A stretch of DNA of 13,084 bases from F-183 sp036502165 (lineage in GTDB: Bacteria; Acidobacteriota; Terriglobia; Bryobacterales; Bryobacteraceae): contig DASXZC010000527.1 in NCBI GenBank assembly GCA_036502165.1, forward strand, positions 1 through 13,084, given 5' to 3'. This document shows, in pieces, positions 1 through 6,804 of the stretch; position 1 is the first letter of the stretch, and every line of letters starts with the position of its first letter. The notes beneath the pieces were generated by a model. That model was given only the letters and a program-made list of their open reading frames with translations. It was not told the DNA's origin and made no database searches. A program made the position numbers and the translations under genes.

Positions 1-477
1 CGTACTCTGTACGAAGATCCGCGGCAGGACGCAGCCGTCGAGATAACTTCGATCCTTGTAGATGGTCGGAAATCCGACGGCGATCACGCGTTTCGGATAG
101 CGCAGTTCGCAGCCGAGCTTCAGGGCGATCCGCGATCCGAAGGAGAATCCGGCGAGCGTCACCGGCAGCGTTGGATAGCGCGACAACAAAAACGACAACG
201 CCGCCCGCGCGTCTTCGAGTTCGCCGGCGCCTTCGTCGTACACGCCTTGGCTCAAATTCACGCCTCGATAGTTGAACCGTAGGACGACGCATCCGGCGCG
301 GCGCAGACCTCGCGCGATGCGGTAGACGACCTTGTTGTGCATCGTTCCGCCGTGTTGCGGATGAGGATGGCACACGAGCGCCGCCTCAAGCGGATCGCGA
401 TCCTCGGGTTCTTCGAGCAGCGCTTCCAAACGTCCGGCCGGGCCATTGACGAACAGCGATTCAATCTTCCTGGGCAT
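1..477 (-). CDS. alpha/beta hydrolase (COG2945-like), 3' end cut by window edge
   Basis: Reading the minus strand from an ATG at 477-475 gives 159 codons open to the window edge, so the C-terminal part is missing. The segment HPHPQHGGTMHNKVV (residues 37-51) followed by LRFNYRGV (66-73) matches the predicted-hydrolase family COG2945, small cytoplasmic alpha/beta-fold proteins. The nucleophile elbow G-F-S-F-G is at 110-114, with Ser112 the expected nucleophile. The catalytic Asp and His would lie beyond the edge or near it and cannot be checked. The start overlaps the yajQ stop by one base (TGATG), so translation is probably coupled to yajQ and no separate ribosome site is needed. The substrate is unknown. 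Other alpha/beta hydrolase subfamilies (esterase, dienelactone hydrolase) are less likely given the HPHP motif. Confidence 0.85.
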   Translation of the reverse strand, partial: MPRKIESLFVNGPAGRLEALLEEPEDRDPLEAALVCHPHPQHGGTMHNKVVYRIARGLRRAGCVVLRFNYRGVNLSQGVYDEGAGELEDARAALSFLLSRYPTLPVTLAGFSFGSRIALKLGCELRYPKRVIAVGFPTIYKDRSYLDGCVLPRIFVQST

Positions 478-980
478 CAGTTCGTGCGGTAGTTCGTGAA
501 CTGGATGTCGATGCCGAAATCGTGGCTGCGCAGCATGCCGATCACGTCCTGCAGCGTGTCGCGATCCTTGCCAGTGATGCGGACGGAATCGCCCTGGATC
601 GCGGCCTGCACCTTCTTCTTGCTGTCCTTGATGACCTTGACGATCTCTTTGGCCTTCTCGGTCGAGAGGCCCTGCTGCAGCGTGATTTCCTGGCGAACAG
701 TCGAGCCCGAGGCCGCAATCACGGTGCCGTAGGTCAATCCCTTGAGCGGCACTTTGCGCTTCACGAGCTTGCCTTCGAGGATGTCGCGGACGGCCTTCAG
801 TTTGTATTCGTCGAGACTCGCGAGGACGATTTTGTTGTCCTTCTCATTGAGCTCGATATTCGATTTCGAGTCCTTCAGATCGAAGCGCGTGTGGATCTCT
901 TTGAGCGACTGCTGAATCGCGTTCAGCACTTCCGGCATTTCTATTTTTGAGACGACGTCGAATGAGTTATTGTCGGCCAT
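477..980 (-). CDS. yajQ: YajQ family cyclic-di-GMP-binding protein (UPF0234)
   Basis: This 167-residue protein is full length for the YajQ/UPF0234 family (about 160-165 residues). It opens with MADNNSFDVVSKIEMPEV, the typical family start, and carries the expected RFDLKDSKS stretch (residues 32-40), KVPLKGLTYG (76-85) and the C-terminal GIDIQFTNYR (156-165). Family members are small cytoplasmic proteins of two ferredoxin-like halves. A Xanthomonas homologue binds cyclic di-GMP and acts with a transcription factor, and others bind nucleic acid or nucleotide. A purine-rich ribosome site (AGAGGAAAGGG) precedes the ATG. The gene lies 21 nt after a response regulator and overlaps the hydrolase downstream, so it sits in the middle of the rpe-bamD operon. 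Binding of c-di-GMP by this copy is inferred from the family only. Confidence 0.95.
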   Translation of the reverse strand: MADNNSFDVVSKIEMPEVLNAIQQSLKEIHTRFDLKDSKSNIELNEKDNKIVLASLDEYKLKAVRDILEGKLVKRKVPLKGLTYGTVIAASGSTVRQEITLQQGLSTEKAKEIVKVIKDSKKKVQAAIQGDSVRITGKDRDTLQDVIGMLRSHDFGIDIQFTNYRTN

Positions 981-1001
981 TTGCTTTCCCTTTCCTCTAT
1001 T

Positions 1002-1526
1002 CTACTTTTTTAGCGCGATCAATACGCGTTCGGTGATCTCTTGGATCAGGGCGGGCAAAGCTGTTTCTAACGCGAGCGTCACGGCGGCTTCGACACGTTC
1101 CCGATCGATCTCGCCCGCAACCGCCGATTGCGGACGCCGGCGCGCGGCGCGCGAGGCTTCGGCTGCGGACGCTAGACGCCTGACGGTCTCGATGAGAGCG
1201 GTCGCTTCGAACGGCTTGCCGATGGTCGCGTCGCAGCGCGACTCGGCTAACTGCGCAGGTGTGGGAGCCTCCGCTCGGGCGCCGACGGTGAGCAGCACGG
1301 CGAGTCCGCCGTTCGAGGAGGCCTTTGCTTCGTTCGCCAGCTCGTATCCGGACTTCAGCGGCAACTGCACGTCCGCGACGAGCACGAGAGGATCGAAGAT
1401 CTTCAGTTGCGCGGCGGCGGCTACGCCATCGGCGGCGGTTTCGACTTGGAAGCCTTCCTGGCGCAAGATCTCTTTGCCCATCCGCTGCGCGTGAGGGCTC
1501 GAGTCAGCCAGGAGGATGCGGCTCAT
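1002..1526 (-). CDS. single-domain response regulator with C-terminal helical tail
   Basis: This 174-residue protein has a receiver (REC) domain at about residues 1-120. Visible residues are Asp8 in the acidic pocket (LLADSSP), Asp52 as the phospho-acceptor (VADVQLP), Thr80, and Lys104-Pro105 (IGKPF). The second acidic-pocket position is Ser9 instead of Asp/Glu, so metal binding may be altered. No DNA-binding or enzymatic output domain follows. There is an Ala/Arg-rich linker (120-140) and a short amphipathic helix at about 142-172 (ALPALIQEITERVL) that could mediate partner binding. The ATG overlaps the stop of the bamD-like gene (TAATG) and has no Shine-Dalgarno sequence, indicating coupled translation. 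No histidine kinase is nearby, so its sensor is unknown. It is a CheY-like adaptor by architecture; its role is not predictable. Confidence 0.88.
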   Translation of the reverse strand: MSRILLADSSPHAQRMGKEILRQEGFQVETAADGVAAAAQLKIFDPLVLVADVQLPLKSGYELANEAKASSNGGLAVLLTVGARAEAPTPAQLAESRCDATIGKPFEATALIETVRRLASAAEASRAARRRPQSAVAGEIDRERVEAAVTLALETALPALIQEITERVLIALKK

Positions 1527-2911
1527 TATTTGGCGGAAGCAGCAGTGGTCGTCGTGGACGGCTGAGCTGTGGACGCCGGTGTCGCGGACGCCGGAGCAGG
1601 AGTCTTCTTGTCTTTCTTGCTCTTCTTCGTGTCCTTCTTCGTCGCTGCTACCTTCTTCGAGGTAGCCTTCCCAGCCTTCGACTTCTTCTGCGTACCGGTG
1701 TGATTGACCGGCAGCGGATCGGGACCAGTGGCCACGGGAGCTGCAGCGGCCGGGGCCGTTGTCCCGCCAGGAGGCGCCATGCGTGCATCTGGCTTGGTGT
1801 CGATGGAGGATCCCTTGTCAACACCGGTGCTAATGGTCACGTCCGTCGATCCTCCACCCGTGCGGGATGTGCCGGTGCCACCCGCGGCAAGAGCCGCTTC
1901 GACAGGAATCGGCACGCTAGCCGGGATCGATGGTTTCAGAGTCGACATGGCGGGTGCTCCCGATTTCGCGGCGTGGCTCATGTCGGGGCCGCGCGCGAGG
2001 AAAGCGGTCGAACGCTTCACCAGCCCGGGACGTACGTAGTTTTCCTTCTCGTATTCCATGCGGGCGACCGCCACGGGATCCGGCTGCGGAACGTCCATTT
2101 CCATTTCCTGCAGCCTCTTCTTCGAGGGGTCGGCCCACTTGCTGAGCGGATAATCGCGCACGATGCGCTGATAGGCTTCGCCCGTTTTTACCCGGAAATT
2201 CTTACCCATCTTCGAATAGGAATCGGCTTGCAGCCAGAGATCGTCGGCGGCTCCGCTATAGAGCGGATACTGGGCGATCACGCCCGCCATGCGATTGGCC
2301 GCAGCCGGATTGCTGCCGCGCTTGTGATAGAACTCGCCAACGCGGCTCTCGCCATCGGCGAGGGCTTCCTGAATCTCGCGCAGTTTCTGCTCGGCCTGCG
2401 GAGCGAACTTGCTGTTCGGGAACTGCGTCAGCAACTGGCGGCATTCCTGTTCCGCGCGCAGAGCCTGCTGGGTGTCGCGATCGGCCTTTTCCATCTGCTT
2501 GACGTGGATCTGGCAGATGCGATTCTGGGCCTCGGGGGCTTCCTCCATCGTCGGATAGAACAGGATGAAGTCCTTATATTCCGCCTCGGCCTGCGCGAAG
2601 CCGTGCGTTCCGCCTTCGCGGAACCAGCTATCAGCGACGGCGAGTTTGGCCTTCGCCAGGAATTCGCTCGTGTCGTACGTATTGATGAGCACGTTCAGGC
2701 TCAGGCGCGCGATTTCGTAGCGCCCCTTCTCGATATCGTGAACGGCCTTGTCGAATAGAACCTTGTCGGGCTGTTGCGTGTCTTTCTCGATCGGGTTCTC
2801 GTACTTCTTATGCTTGAAGATGGCGCCCGACGCGGACAGGGTCAACAGCAGCGTCAACGCCGCCGCCTTCGTCGTGGTCACTTTTAGAAACAATGGCCGA
2901 AACAAGTGCAT
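1526..2911 (-). CDS. bamD: BamD-like outer-membrane assembly TPR protein with long basic tail
   Basis: The 461-residue product has an N-terminal hydrophobic signal segment (about residues 14-30) and TPR-type helical repeats at about 48-275, with YEIARLSLNVLINTY, AEAEYKDFILFYP, ECRQLLTQFPNSKFA and AYQRIVRDYPLSKWAD as recurring units. This is the pattern of BamD/ComL, the outer-membrane lipoprotein that binds BamA in beta-barrel assembly. Usual BamD is about 240-280 residues; here residues 276-461 are a low-complexity Ala/Pro/Gly/Thr extension ending in a Lys-rich stretch (408-437). No lipobox cysteine follows the signal segment. I chose the ATG at 2911: an AGAGG sequence overlaps the rpe stop about 14 nt upstream. 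A longer frame to 3037 would add 42 unlikely residues inside rpe. The gene follows rpe by 17 nt and overlaps the next gene. Confidence 0.82.
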   Translation of the reverse strand: MHLFRPLFLKVTTTKAAALTLLLTLSASGAIFKHKKYENPIEKDTQQPDKVLFDKAVHDIEKGRYEIARLSLNVLINTYDTSEFLAKAKLAVADSWFREGGTHGFAQAEAEYKDFILFYPTMEEAPEAQNRICQIHVKQMEKADRDTQQALRAEQECRQLLTQFPNSKFAPQAEQKLREIQEALADGESRVGEFYHKRGSNPAAANRMAGVIAQYPLYSGAADDLWLQADSYSKMGKNFRVKTGEAYQRIVRDYPLSKWADPSKKRLQEMEMDVPQPDPVAVARMEYEKENYVRPGLVKRSTAFLARGPDMSHAAKSGAPAMSTLKPSIPASVPIPVEAALAAGGTGTSRTGGGSTDVTISTGVDKGSSIDTKPDARMAPPGGTTAPAAAAPVATGPDPLPVNHTGTQKKSKAGKATSKKVAATKKDTKKSKKDKKTPAPASATPASTAQPSTTTTAASAK

Positions 2912-2928
2912 GGAAATTTTTTGAACCT

Positions 2929-3609
2929 CTAAACCTGAACCAGATTGGCCGCCCGCGCCGCCTGCTGGAGTTCGCGAACTGCGTTGCCAGGATTCACAGT
3001 GTGAAATACCGACGACCCCGCCACAATCCAATCGCATCCCGCACGGGCAACGTTTGCCACGTTTTCGACGGTGATGCCACCATCCACTTCGATCCTAAAT
3101 TGCAATCCGCGTTCCTTTCGGATGCGGTTCAAGTGGGCGATTTTGGAAACTGCGTTGGGGATGAATTTCTGCCCGCCGAAGCCAGGGTTGACGCTCATCA
3201 CGAGGATGTAGTCAACAATATCGAGAACCTCGCTCAGCGTCTCGACGGGCGTGGCTGGATTGATGACGACTCCGGCTTTAGCGCCGTGAGATTGAATCAG
3301 ATGGATCGTCCGGTCGAGATGGATACAAGCTTCCTGATGAACCAGAACCTGGTCGGCTCCGGCTTCGATGAAGATCGGGGCGAACCGGTCGGGATCCTCG
3401 ATCATGAGATGCACATCGAGGACCATCTTCGTGACTTTGCGGATCGATTCGACGACCGGCGGCCCTAGCGTAAGGTTGGGGACGAAGTGCCCGTCCATGA
3501 CATCCACGTGGAGCATAGACGCGCCAGCGGACTCGACGGCGGCAATCTGGTCGCCCAGACGCGCGAAGTCCGCAGACAGAATTGATGGAAGAATTTGCAC
3601 CCCAGGCAT
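2929..3609 (-). CDS. rpe: ribulose-phosphate 3-epimerase
   Basis: Rpe interconverts ribulose 5-phosphate and xylulose 5-phosphate in the pentose phosphate pathway, in the cytosol. The 226-residue form starting at 3609 fits the family length (about 220-230). It has the hallmark strands of the TIM barrel: ILPSILSADFARL near the start, HVDVMDGHFVPN with the metal-binding His and catalytic Asp, DVHLMI with another metal His, MSVNPGFGGQ in the phosphate-binding loop, and IEVDGGI with the second catalytic Asp, then the phosphate-binding AGSSVF. In-frame ATGs also exist at 3642 and 3663 (up to 244 residues). None has a convincing ribosome site, so the start is chosen by family length. It is the first gene of the minus-strand operon and is divergent from the glycosyltransferase candidate. 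Confidence 0.96.
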   Translation of the reverse strand: MPGVQILPSILSADFARLGDQIAAVESAGASMLHVDVMDGHFVPNLTLGPPVVESIRKVTKMVLDVHLMIEDPDRFAPIFIEAGADQVLVHQEACIHLDRTIHLIQSHGAKAGVVINPATPVETLSEVLDIVDYILVMSVNPGFGGQKFIPNAVSKIAHLNRIRKERGLQFRIEVDGGITVENVANVARAGCDWIVAGSSVFHTVNPGNAVRELQQAARAANLVQV

Positions 3610-3663
3610 GACGGAAGAACGACGAGGAGCTATCTCTGGCATGTTAGCACGTTCGGGCACCAT

Positions 3664-3749
3664 TTCTCAGGCGAAAGCCTGGGAGTATATTCCTACCGGG
3701 CTGTCGGAAAAAGAGGCGCATCGGCTGTCTTAGGCCATAGAGACCTTTA
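3664..3749. promoter_or_regulatory. divergent spacer with possible rpe promoter and a small hairpin
   Basis: This 86-nt gap lies between the longest possible rpe start and the plus-strand glycosyltransferase gene, so it should hold promoters for both directions. On the minus strand TATACT (3689-3684) resembles a sigma-70 -10 box, but no good -35 box stands 16-18 nt upstream. A hairpin CAGGC-GAAA-GCCTG at 3668-3681 (plus strand) has a GNRA-type tetraloop. No clear plus-strand promoter was recognised. The promoter call is weak. Confidence 0.25.
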
Positions 3750-5195
3750 ATGAAATCTTCTCAGCCTCGCTGGGCGCTGACGCTCGCCGCGGCCTTCGCT
3801 ATTTTTTGGATTTTTCATCGCGCACATCAGCAATCTATTACGCTCGATGAGGCCGACACCTGGCACCTCTGGGTCCGGCCGGCGTGGCCCTCGCATTGGG
3901 AGCCTCACAGCAACAACCACGTCCTCAACTCAGCGCTGATGCGCCTGAGTCTGCATTTCTTTCCGCTCAGCGAACTCGCCGTGCGCGCGCCCGCTCTTGC
4001 CGGAGGAATTCTCTATATCGGCAGTTCATTTGCGCTGGCTTCCCTGCTCTTCGCGTCCACGCTTCTGCAATGGGGGATGTTCACTTGCCTCGTCTTCAAC
4101 CCATTCATTGCCGATTACCTCGTCGCCGCACGCGGTTACGCACTGGCTCTCGGCTGCCTCACGTTGGCGATCTTCCTGCTGGCTCTGGCGGTCATTCGCA
4201 ACCGGCGCTCCGTGCCAATCGTTGCGGCCATCTCGGTCAGCCTCGCGCTCTCGTTCGCGGCCAACTTCACCTTTGCTTATGCTGCGGCGTTCATCGGACT
4301 CTGCACGCTTCTGTTGATCGTCCGCAGCCGCCAAACCGCGTTTGCGGCCGTCGTCCCGGGACTTGCGACCGCCCTCGTTCTGGTCGGCTCCATCGTCGCA
4401 CGCTTCCCGCGGGACCAGCTCTTCTGGGGGACTTCATCTATCCGGGAATCGTGGGATTCGATCCGCGATTCGTCGTTTACGGAAATCAATCCCTTCCTCG
4501 TGAATCCTTCGGTCGCTCACTGGCTCGACTTGGCGCGACGGCACCTCGCGGCAGCGATCGTCGTGTGGCTCGTCCTGTTCCTGCTGTTTGCCTGGCGGGA
4601 TCGCCATCTTCAAAACAAGTCCCCCGCCGGAATCTTCGCCGCTGCCATCGGACTAACGCTCGCCGCCACTTTCGCCGCGCATTATGCAATGTTCCGATTC
4701 GCCCGCATCCCGCTACCGCTCGAGCGGACGTCGCTGCACATGGTCGCTCTCGCCACCGTCGCCTTCGGAGCGACAGTGAGCGTCCCCACCGGCGGCCGTT
4801 TGGCGAAGTGGACGCAGACGGCCGGTGTCGTAATCCTGATCGGAACCTCGGTCCTATTCATGGCCGAATTGCGCGATTCCTATTTCCGCCTGTGGCGCGA
4901 TGGCGCCGAGTTGAAGGCAGCGTTTCCTGTGCTCGAAGACGTCTGCCGCCGCACTGGCGAACGGGAAGTGATCGCCGACTGGAATCTGATCAACAGCCTC
5001 AACTTCTATCGCGAGGCTACGCACTCCGAGGAAGTGGACGAAGTACAATTCTTTGAACACATGCCGCGCGGCAGGAAGGTTTACATTCTGAACCCCGAGA
5101 CCGTCAAGGATCTGATTCGCGACGACAACTTGCAAACCGTCTGGCATGACGCCGACAACCGTATGATCATCGCGGTGCCGGCCCCGGGCCAGTAG
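3750..5195 (+). CDS. polytopic membrane protein, GT-C type glycosyltransferase candidate
   Basis: The 481-residue protein has about nine to ten predicted membrane segments between residues 8 and 372 and a hydrophilic C-terminal domain (about 373-481). The first extracytoplasmic loop carries TLDEADTW (31-38) followed by HSNNHVLNS (53-61). An acidic pair in this loop is the usual place for the catalytic/metal site of GT-C lipid-phosphate-sugar transferases (ArnT/PMT/GT39-like). AARGYALALG (126-135) and PLPLERTSLHM (321-331) resemble further conserved spots of such proteins. These transferases move a sugar from a polyprenyl-phosphate donor to a lipid, glycan or protein on the outer face of the inner membrane. 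Donor and acceptor cannot be read from the sequence. Only a weak ribosome site (AGAG) is present. It precedes purB by 38 nt in the same direction, but with no obvious functional link. Confidence 0.7.
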   Translation: MKSSQPRWALTLAAAFAIFWIFHRAHQQSITLDEADTWHLWVRPAWPSHWEPHSNNHVLNSALMRLSLHFFPLSELAVRAPALAGGILYIGSSFALASLLFASTLLQWGMFTCLVFNPFIADYLVAARGYALALGCLTLAIFLLALAVIRNRRSVPIVAAISVSLALSFAANFTFAYAAAFIGLCTLLLIVRSRQTAFAAVVPGLATALVLVGSIVARFPRDQLFWGTSSIRESWDSIRDSSFTEINPFLVNPSVAHWLDLARRHLAAAIVVWLVLFLLFAWRDRHLQNKSPAGIFAAAIGLTLAATFAAHYAMFRFARIPLPLERTSLHMVALATVAFGATVSVPTGGRLAKWTQTAGVVILIGTSVLFMAELRDSYFRLWRDGAELKAAFPVLEDVCRRTGEREVIADWNLINSLNFYREATHSEEVDEVQFFEHMPRGRKVYILNPETVKDLIRDDNLQTVWHDADNRMIIAVPAPGQ

Positions 5196-5219
5196 GTAGG
5201 AAGCCCAGTAGGTATGGAA
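5189..5219 (+). repeat. imperfect direct repeat spanning the glycosyltransferase stop
   Basis: CCAGTAGGTAGGAA at 5189-5202 is followed by CCAGTAGGTATGGAA at 5205-5219, differing by one inserted T. The first copy includes the TAG stop (5193-5195) of the upstream gene; the second lies in the spacer before purB. It looks like a local slippage duplication. Confidence 0.6.
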
Positions 5220-5233
5220 CAATAACAAGTGGA

Positions 5234-6547
5234 ATGATCGCCCGCTATACACGCCCCGAAATGGGACGCATCTGGAGTGAAGAGAACAAATACCAACAGT
5301 GGCTCGCCGTCGAGCTTGCCGCATCGGAGGCGCTCGCGGAGACCGGCGAAGTTCCCCGCGTGGCAGCCGAACTGCTGCGGCGGCACGCGAAGGTCGACAT
5401 CAACCGGCTCAACCAGATCGAGTCCGAGGTCAAGCACGACGTCATCGCGTTTACGACGACCGTCGCCGAATCCATGAAGGCTGCGGACGCGGCGGAGGCC
5501 TCGCGTTGGTTCCACTACGGCCTGACGTCGAACGATGTAGTCGACACCGCCCAGGCGCTCATGGTGAAGCAGGCTTCGGCACTGATCGAGGCGGCCGCGC
5601 AGCAGTTGTGCGGAATCCTCAAACGGCGCGCCTTCGAATTCAAAGATACTGTGCAGATCGGACGCACGCACGGCATCCACGCCGAGCCGTACACGTTCGG
5701 TCTGAAGCTCGCGCTCTGGTACGACGAATTGCGGCGCAACCTCGGCCGGTTCCAGTCGGCGTCTGAGGAAATGCGGGTCGGCAAGATCTCGGGCGCGGTC
5801 GGGACGTTCGGCCATATCGGTCCACAAGTCGAGGCGCGGATCTGCACTCGCCTCGGACTCGAACCCGCTGCGATCGCTTCCCAGGTCATCTCGCGGGACC
5901 GGCATGCGCACTGGGTCGCATCGCTCGCTCTGATCACGGCGACGTGCGAGAAGATTGCGCTCGAGGTGAGGCATCTGCAGAGGACGGAAGTCCGCGAGGC
6001 GGAGGAGCCGTTCGCGGCTGGGCAGAAGGGCAGTTCGGCGATGCCGCATAAGCGGAATCCGGTGACTTCCGAACAGATTTGCGGCCTTGCGCGGGTTGTG
6101 CGGTCGAACGTCCAGGCGGCGTACGAGAACATCGCGCTGTGGCATGAGCGGGACATTTCCCATTCGAGCGTCGAGCGGGTGATCCTGCCGGATTCCTCGA
6201 TCCTGACGGATTCGATCCTCGCGAAGACGATCTGGCTCGTGGACGGAATGGTCGTAAACGCGGGCCGGATGCTCAAGAATCTGGAGTCGACGCGCGGCCT
6301 AGTCTTCTCAGGCCAAGTCCTGCTCGACCTCGCCGCGGCGGGGATGCTGCGCGAAGAGGCTTATCGCCTGGTGCAAGGCCACGCGATGGCTGCATGGGAA
6401 TCCGACGGGGATTTCCGGGCGGCGATTGCGGTCGATCCGGGGGTCGCGAAGTACCTGGACCGCCACAAACTCGAGCGGGCCTTCTCGGTCGAACGTCAGC
6501 TACAAAACGTCTCGGCCATCTTCGAAAGAGTGTTCGCCGCCGTGTAA
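5234..6547 (+). CDS. purB: adenylosuccinate lyase
   Basis: PurB performs two eliminations in purine synthesis: SAICAR to AICAR plus fumarate, and adenylosuccinate to AMP plus fumarate. The protein is a cytosolic homotetramer of the fumarase/aspartase superfamily. At 437 residues it is full length. The start MIARYTRPEMGRIWSEENKY is the standard family N-terminus. Other signs are the catalytic-loop signature GSSAMPHKRNP at 266-276, GRTHGIHAEP (143-152) with the expected catalytic His146, HYGLTSNDVVDT (94-105) and EVKHDV with His68. No strong Shine-Dalgarno precedes the ATG (AAGTGGA directly before it), and a three-codon frame ATG-GAA-CAA-TAA at 5214-5225 lies just upstream. No other pur gene is in the window, so it stands apart from a purine operon here. 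Confidence 0.98.
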   Translation: MIARYTRPEMGRIWSEENKYQQWLAVELAASEALAETGEVPRVAAELLRRHAKVDINRLNQIESEVKHDVIAFTTTVAESMKAADAAEASRWFHYGLTSNDVVDTAQALMVKQASALIEAAAQQLCGILKRRAFEFKDTVQIGRTHGIHAEPYTFGLKLALWYDELRRNLGRFQSASEEMRVGKISGAVGTFGHIGPQVEARICTRLGLEPAAIASQVISRDRHAHWVASLALITATCEKIALEVRHLQRTEVREAEEPFAAGQKGSSAMPHKRNPVTSEQICGLARVVRSNVQAAYENIALWHERDISHSSVERVILPDSSILTDSILAKTIWLVDGMVVNAGRMLKNLESTRGLVFSGQVLLDLAAAGMLREEAYRLVQGHAMAAWESDGDFRAAIAVDPGVAKYLDRHKLERAFSVERQLQNVSAIFERVFAAV

Positions 6548-6586
6548 CAAAGATTACAAATCGTTGCGGGGATCTCAGGCGTATAC

Positions 6587-6693
6587 CTTAGGTACTCGGA
6601 ACCTACTTAGAATCAGCGATTTGGGAAATCAGTCCTCAGTGGATGGGCACCGTAGGCGAATCGGGTTAGGCCGATTGAATCTTAGTACCTAAG
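6587..6693 (+). ncRNA. candidate structured leader or operator region, three-way-junction layout
   Basis: The arms CTTAGGTACT (6587-6596) and AGTACCTAAG (6684-6693) are perfect reverse complements. Inside them are GATTT-GGG-AAATC (6618-6630) and AATCGG-GTTAGG-CCGATT (6659-6676). Together they could fold as a closing stem with two internal hairpins. The right arm can instead fold on itself (CTTAG-TAC-CTAAG, 6681-6693), and TAGGT/ACCTA (6589-6593 with 6601-6605) competes for the left arm. The element lies 112 nt before the regulator start, as expected for a cis-acting leader. I do not recognise it as a known riboswitch. A DNA operator with repeated CTTAG half-sites is an equal alternative. Confidence 0.35.
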
Positions 6694-6789
6694 AAAAAGT
6701 GGATCGGTTTGGCGTCCTTTCGGGTAAACTACTGTCAGAAGGAAACGGAGAGGCTGGCGTCGCTAGGGCCGTCTTGGAATGCCTACTCC

Positions 6790-6804
6790 GGGGTGAACCC
6801 CCCT
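6790..6804 (+). promoter_or_regulatory. Shine-Dalgarno region within a GGGG-TGAA-CCCC hairpin
   Basis: The only ribosome-site-like sequence before the regulator ATG (6805) is GGGGTGA at 6790-6796, about 8 nt upstream. It is followed at once by CCCCCC (6798-6803), so GGGG (6790-6793) can pair with CCCC (6798-6801) across a TGAA loop and hide the site. A five-codon frame (ATG CCT ACT CCG GGG TGA, 6779-6796) ends inside the hairpin. The folding is visible; a regulatory role is inferred. Confidence 0.4.

Larger units (their letters stand above)
6548..6804 (+). other. 257-nt non-coding stretch rich in inverted repeats
   Basis: Between purB and the second response regulator no coding frame is convincing. 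A TTG-initiated extension of the regulator from 6709 would add 32 residues unlike a receiver domain. The stretch has a 10-bp perfect inverted repeat (6587-6596 with 6684-6693) enclosing two smaller hairpins (6618-6630 and 6659-6676), and a possible ribosome-site hairpin at its end (6790-6801). No intrinsic terminator for purB was recognised, nor a clear promoter. Confidence 0.6.

Noticed and set aside
1325..2758. 477-codon plus-strand open frame opposite the bamD-like gene and regulator
   Set aside because: Arg/Ser/Leu-rich with no recognisable domain; it is the antisense shadow of two well-supported genes in GC-rich DNA.
2912..3037. Upstream extension of the bamD-like gene by 42 residues into rpe
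   Set aside because: It overlaps rpe coding and would put the signal segment internally; the ATG at 2911 gives a proper signal-type N-terminus.
2893..3468. 191-codon plus-strand frame opposite rpe
   Set aside because: Shadow of rpe, which has all its catalytic motifs on the minus strand.
3884..5056. 390-codon plus-strand frame in the glycosyltransferase gene
   Set aside because: Arg/Pro-rich out-of-frame reading; the other frame gives regular membrane segments.
5081..6163. 360-codon minus-strand open frame across purB
   Set aside because: Antisense to purB, whose motifs are unmistakable; the composition is Arg-rich and no family is recognisable.
6709..6804. TTG-initiated 32-residue N-terminal extension of the second response regulator
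   Set aside because: A receiver domain begins right after ATG 6805; the extension has no similarity to one and lies in a structured spacer.
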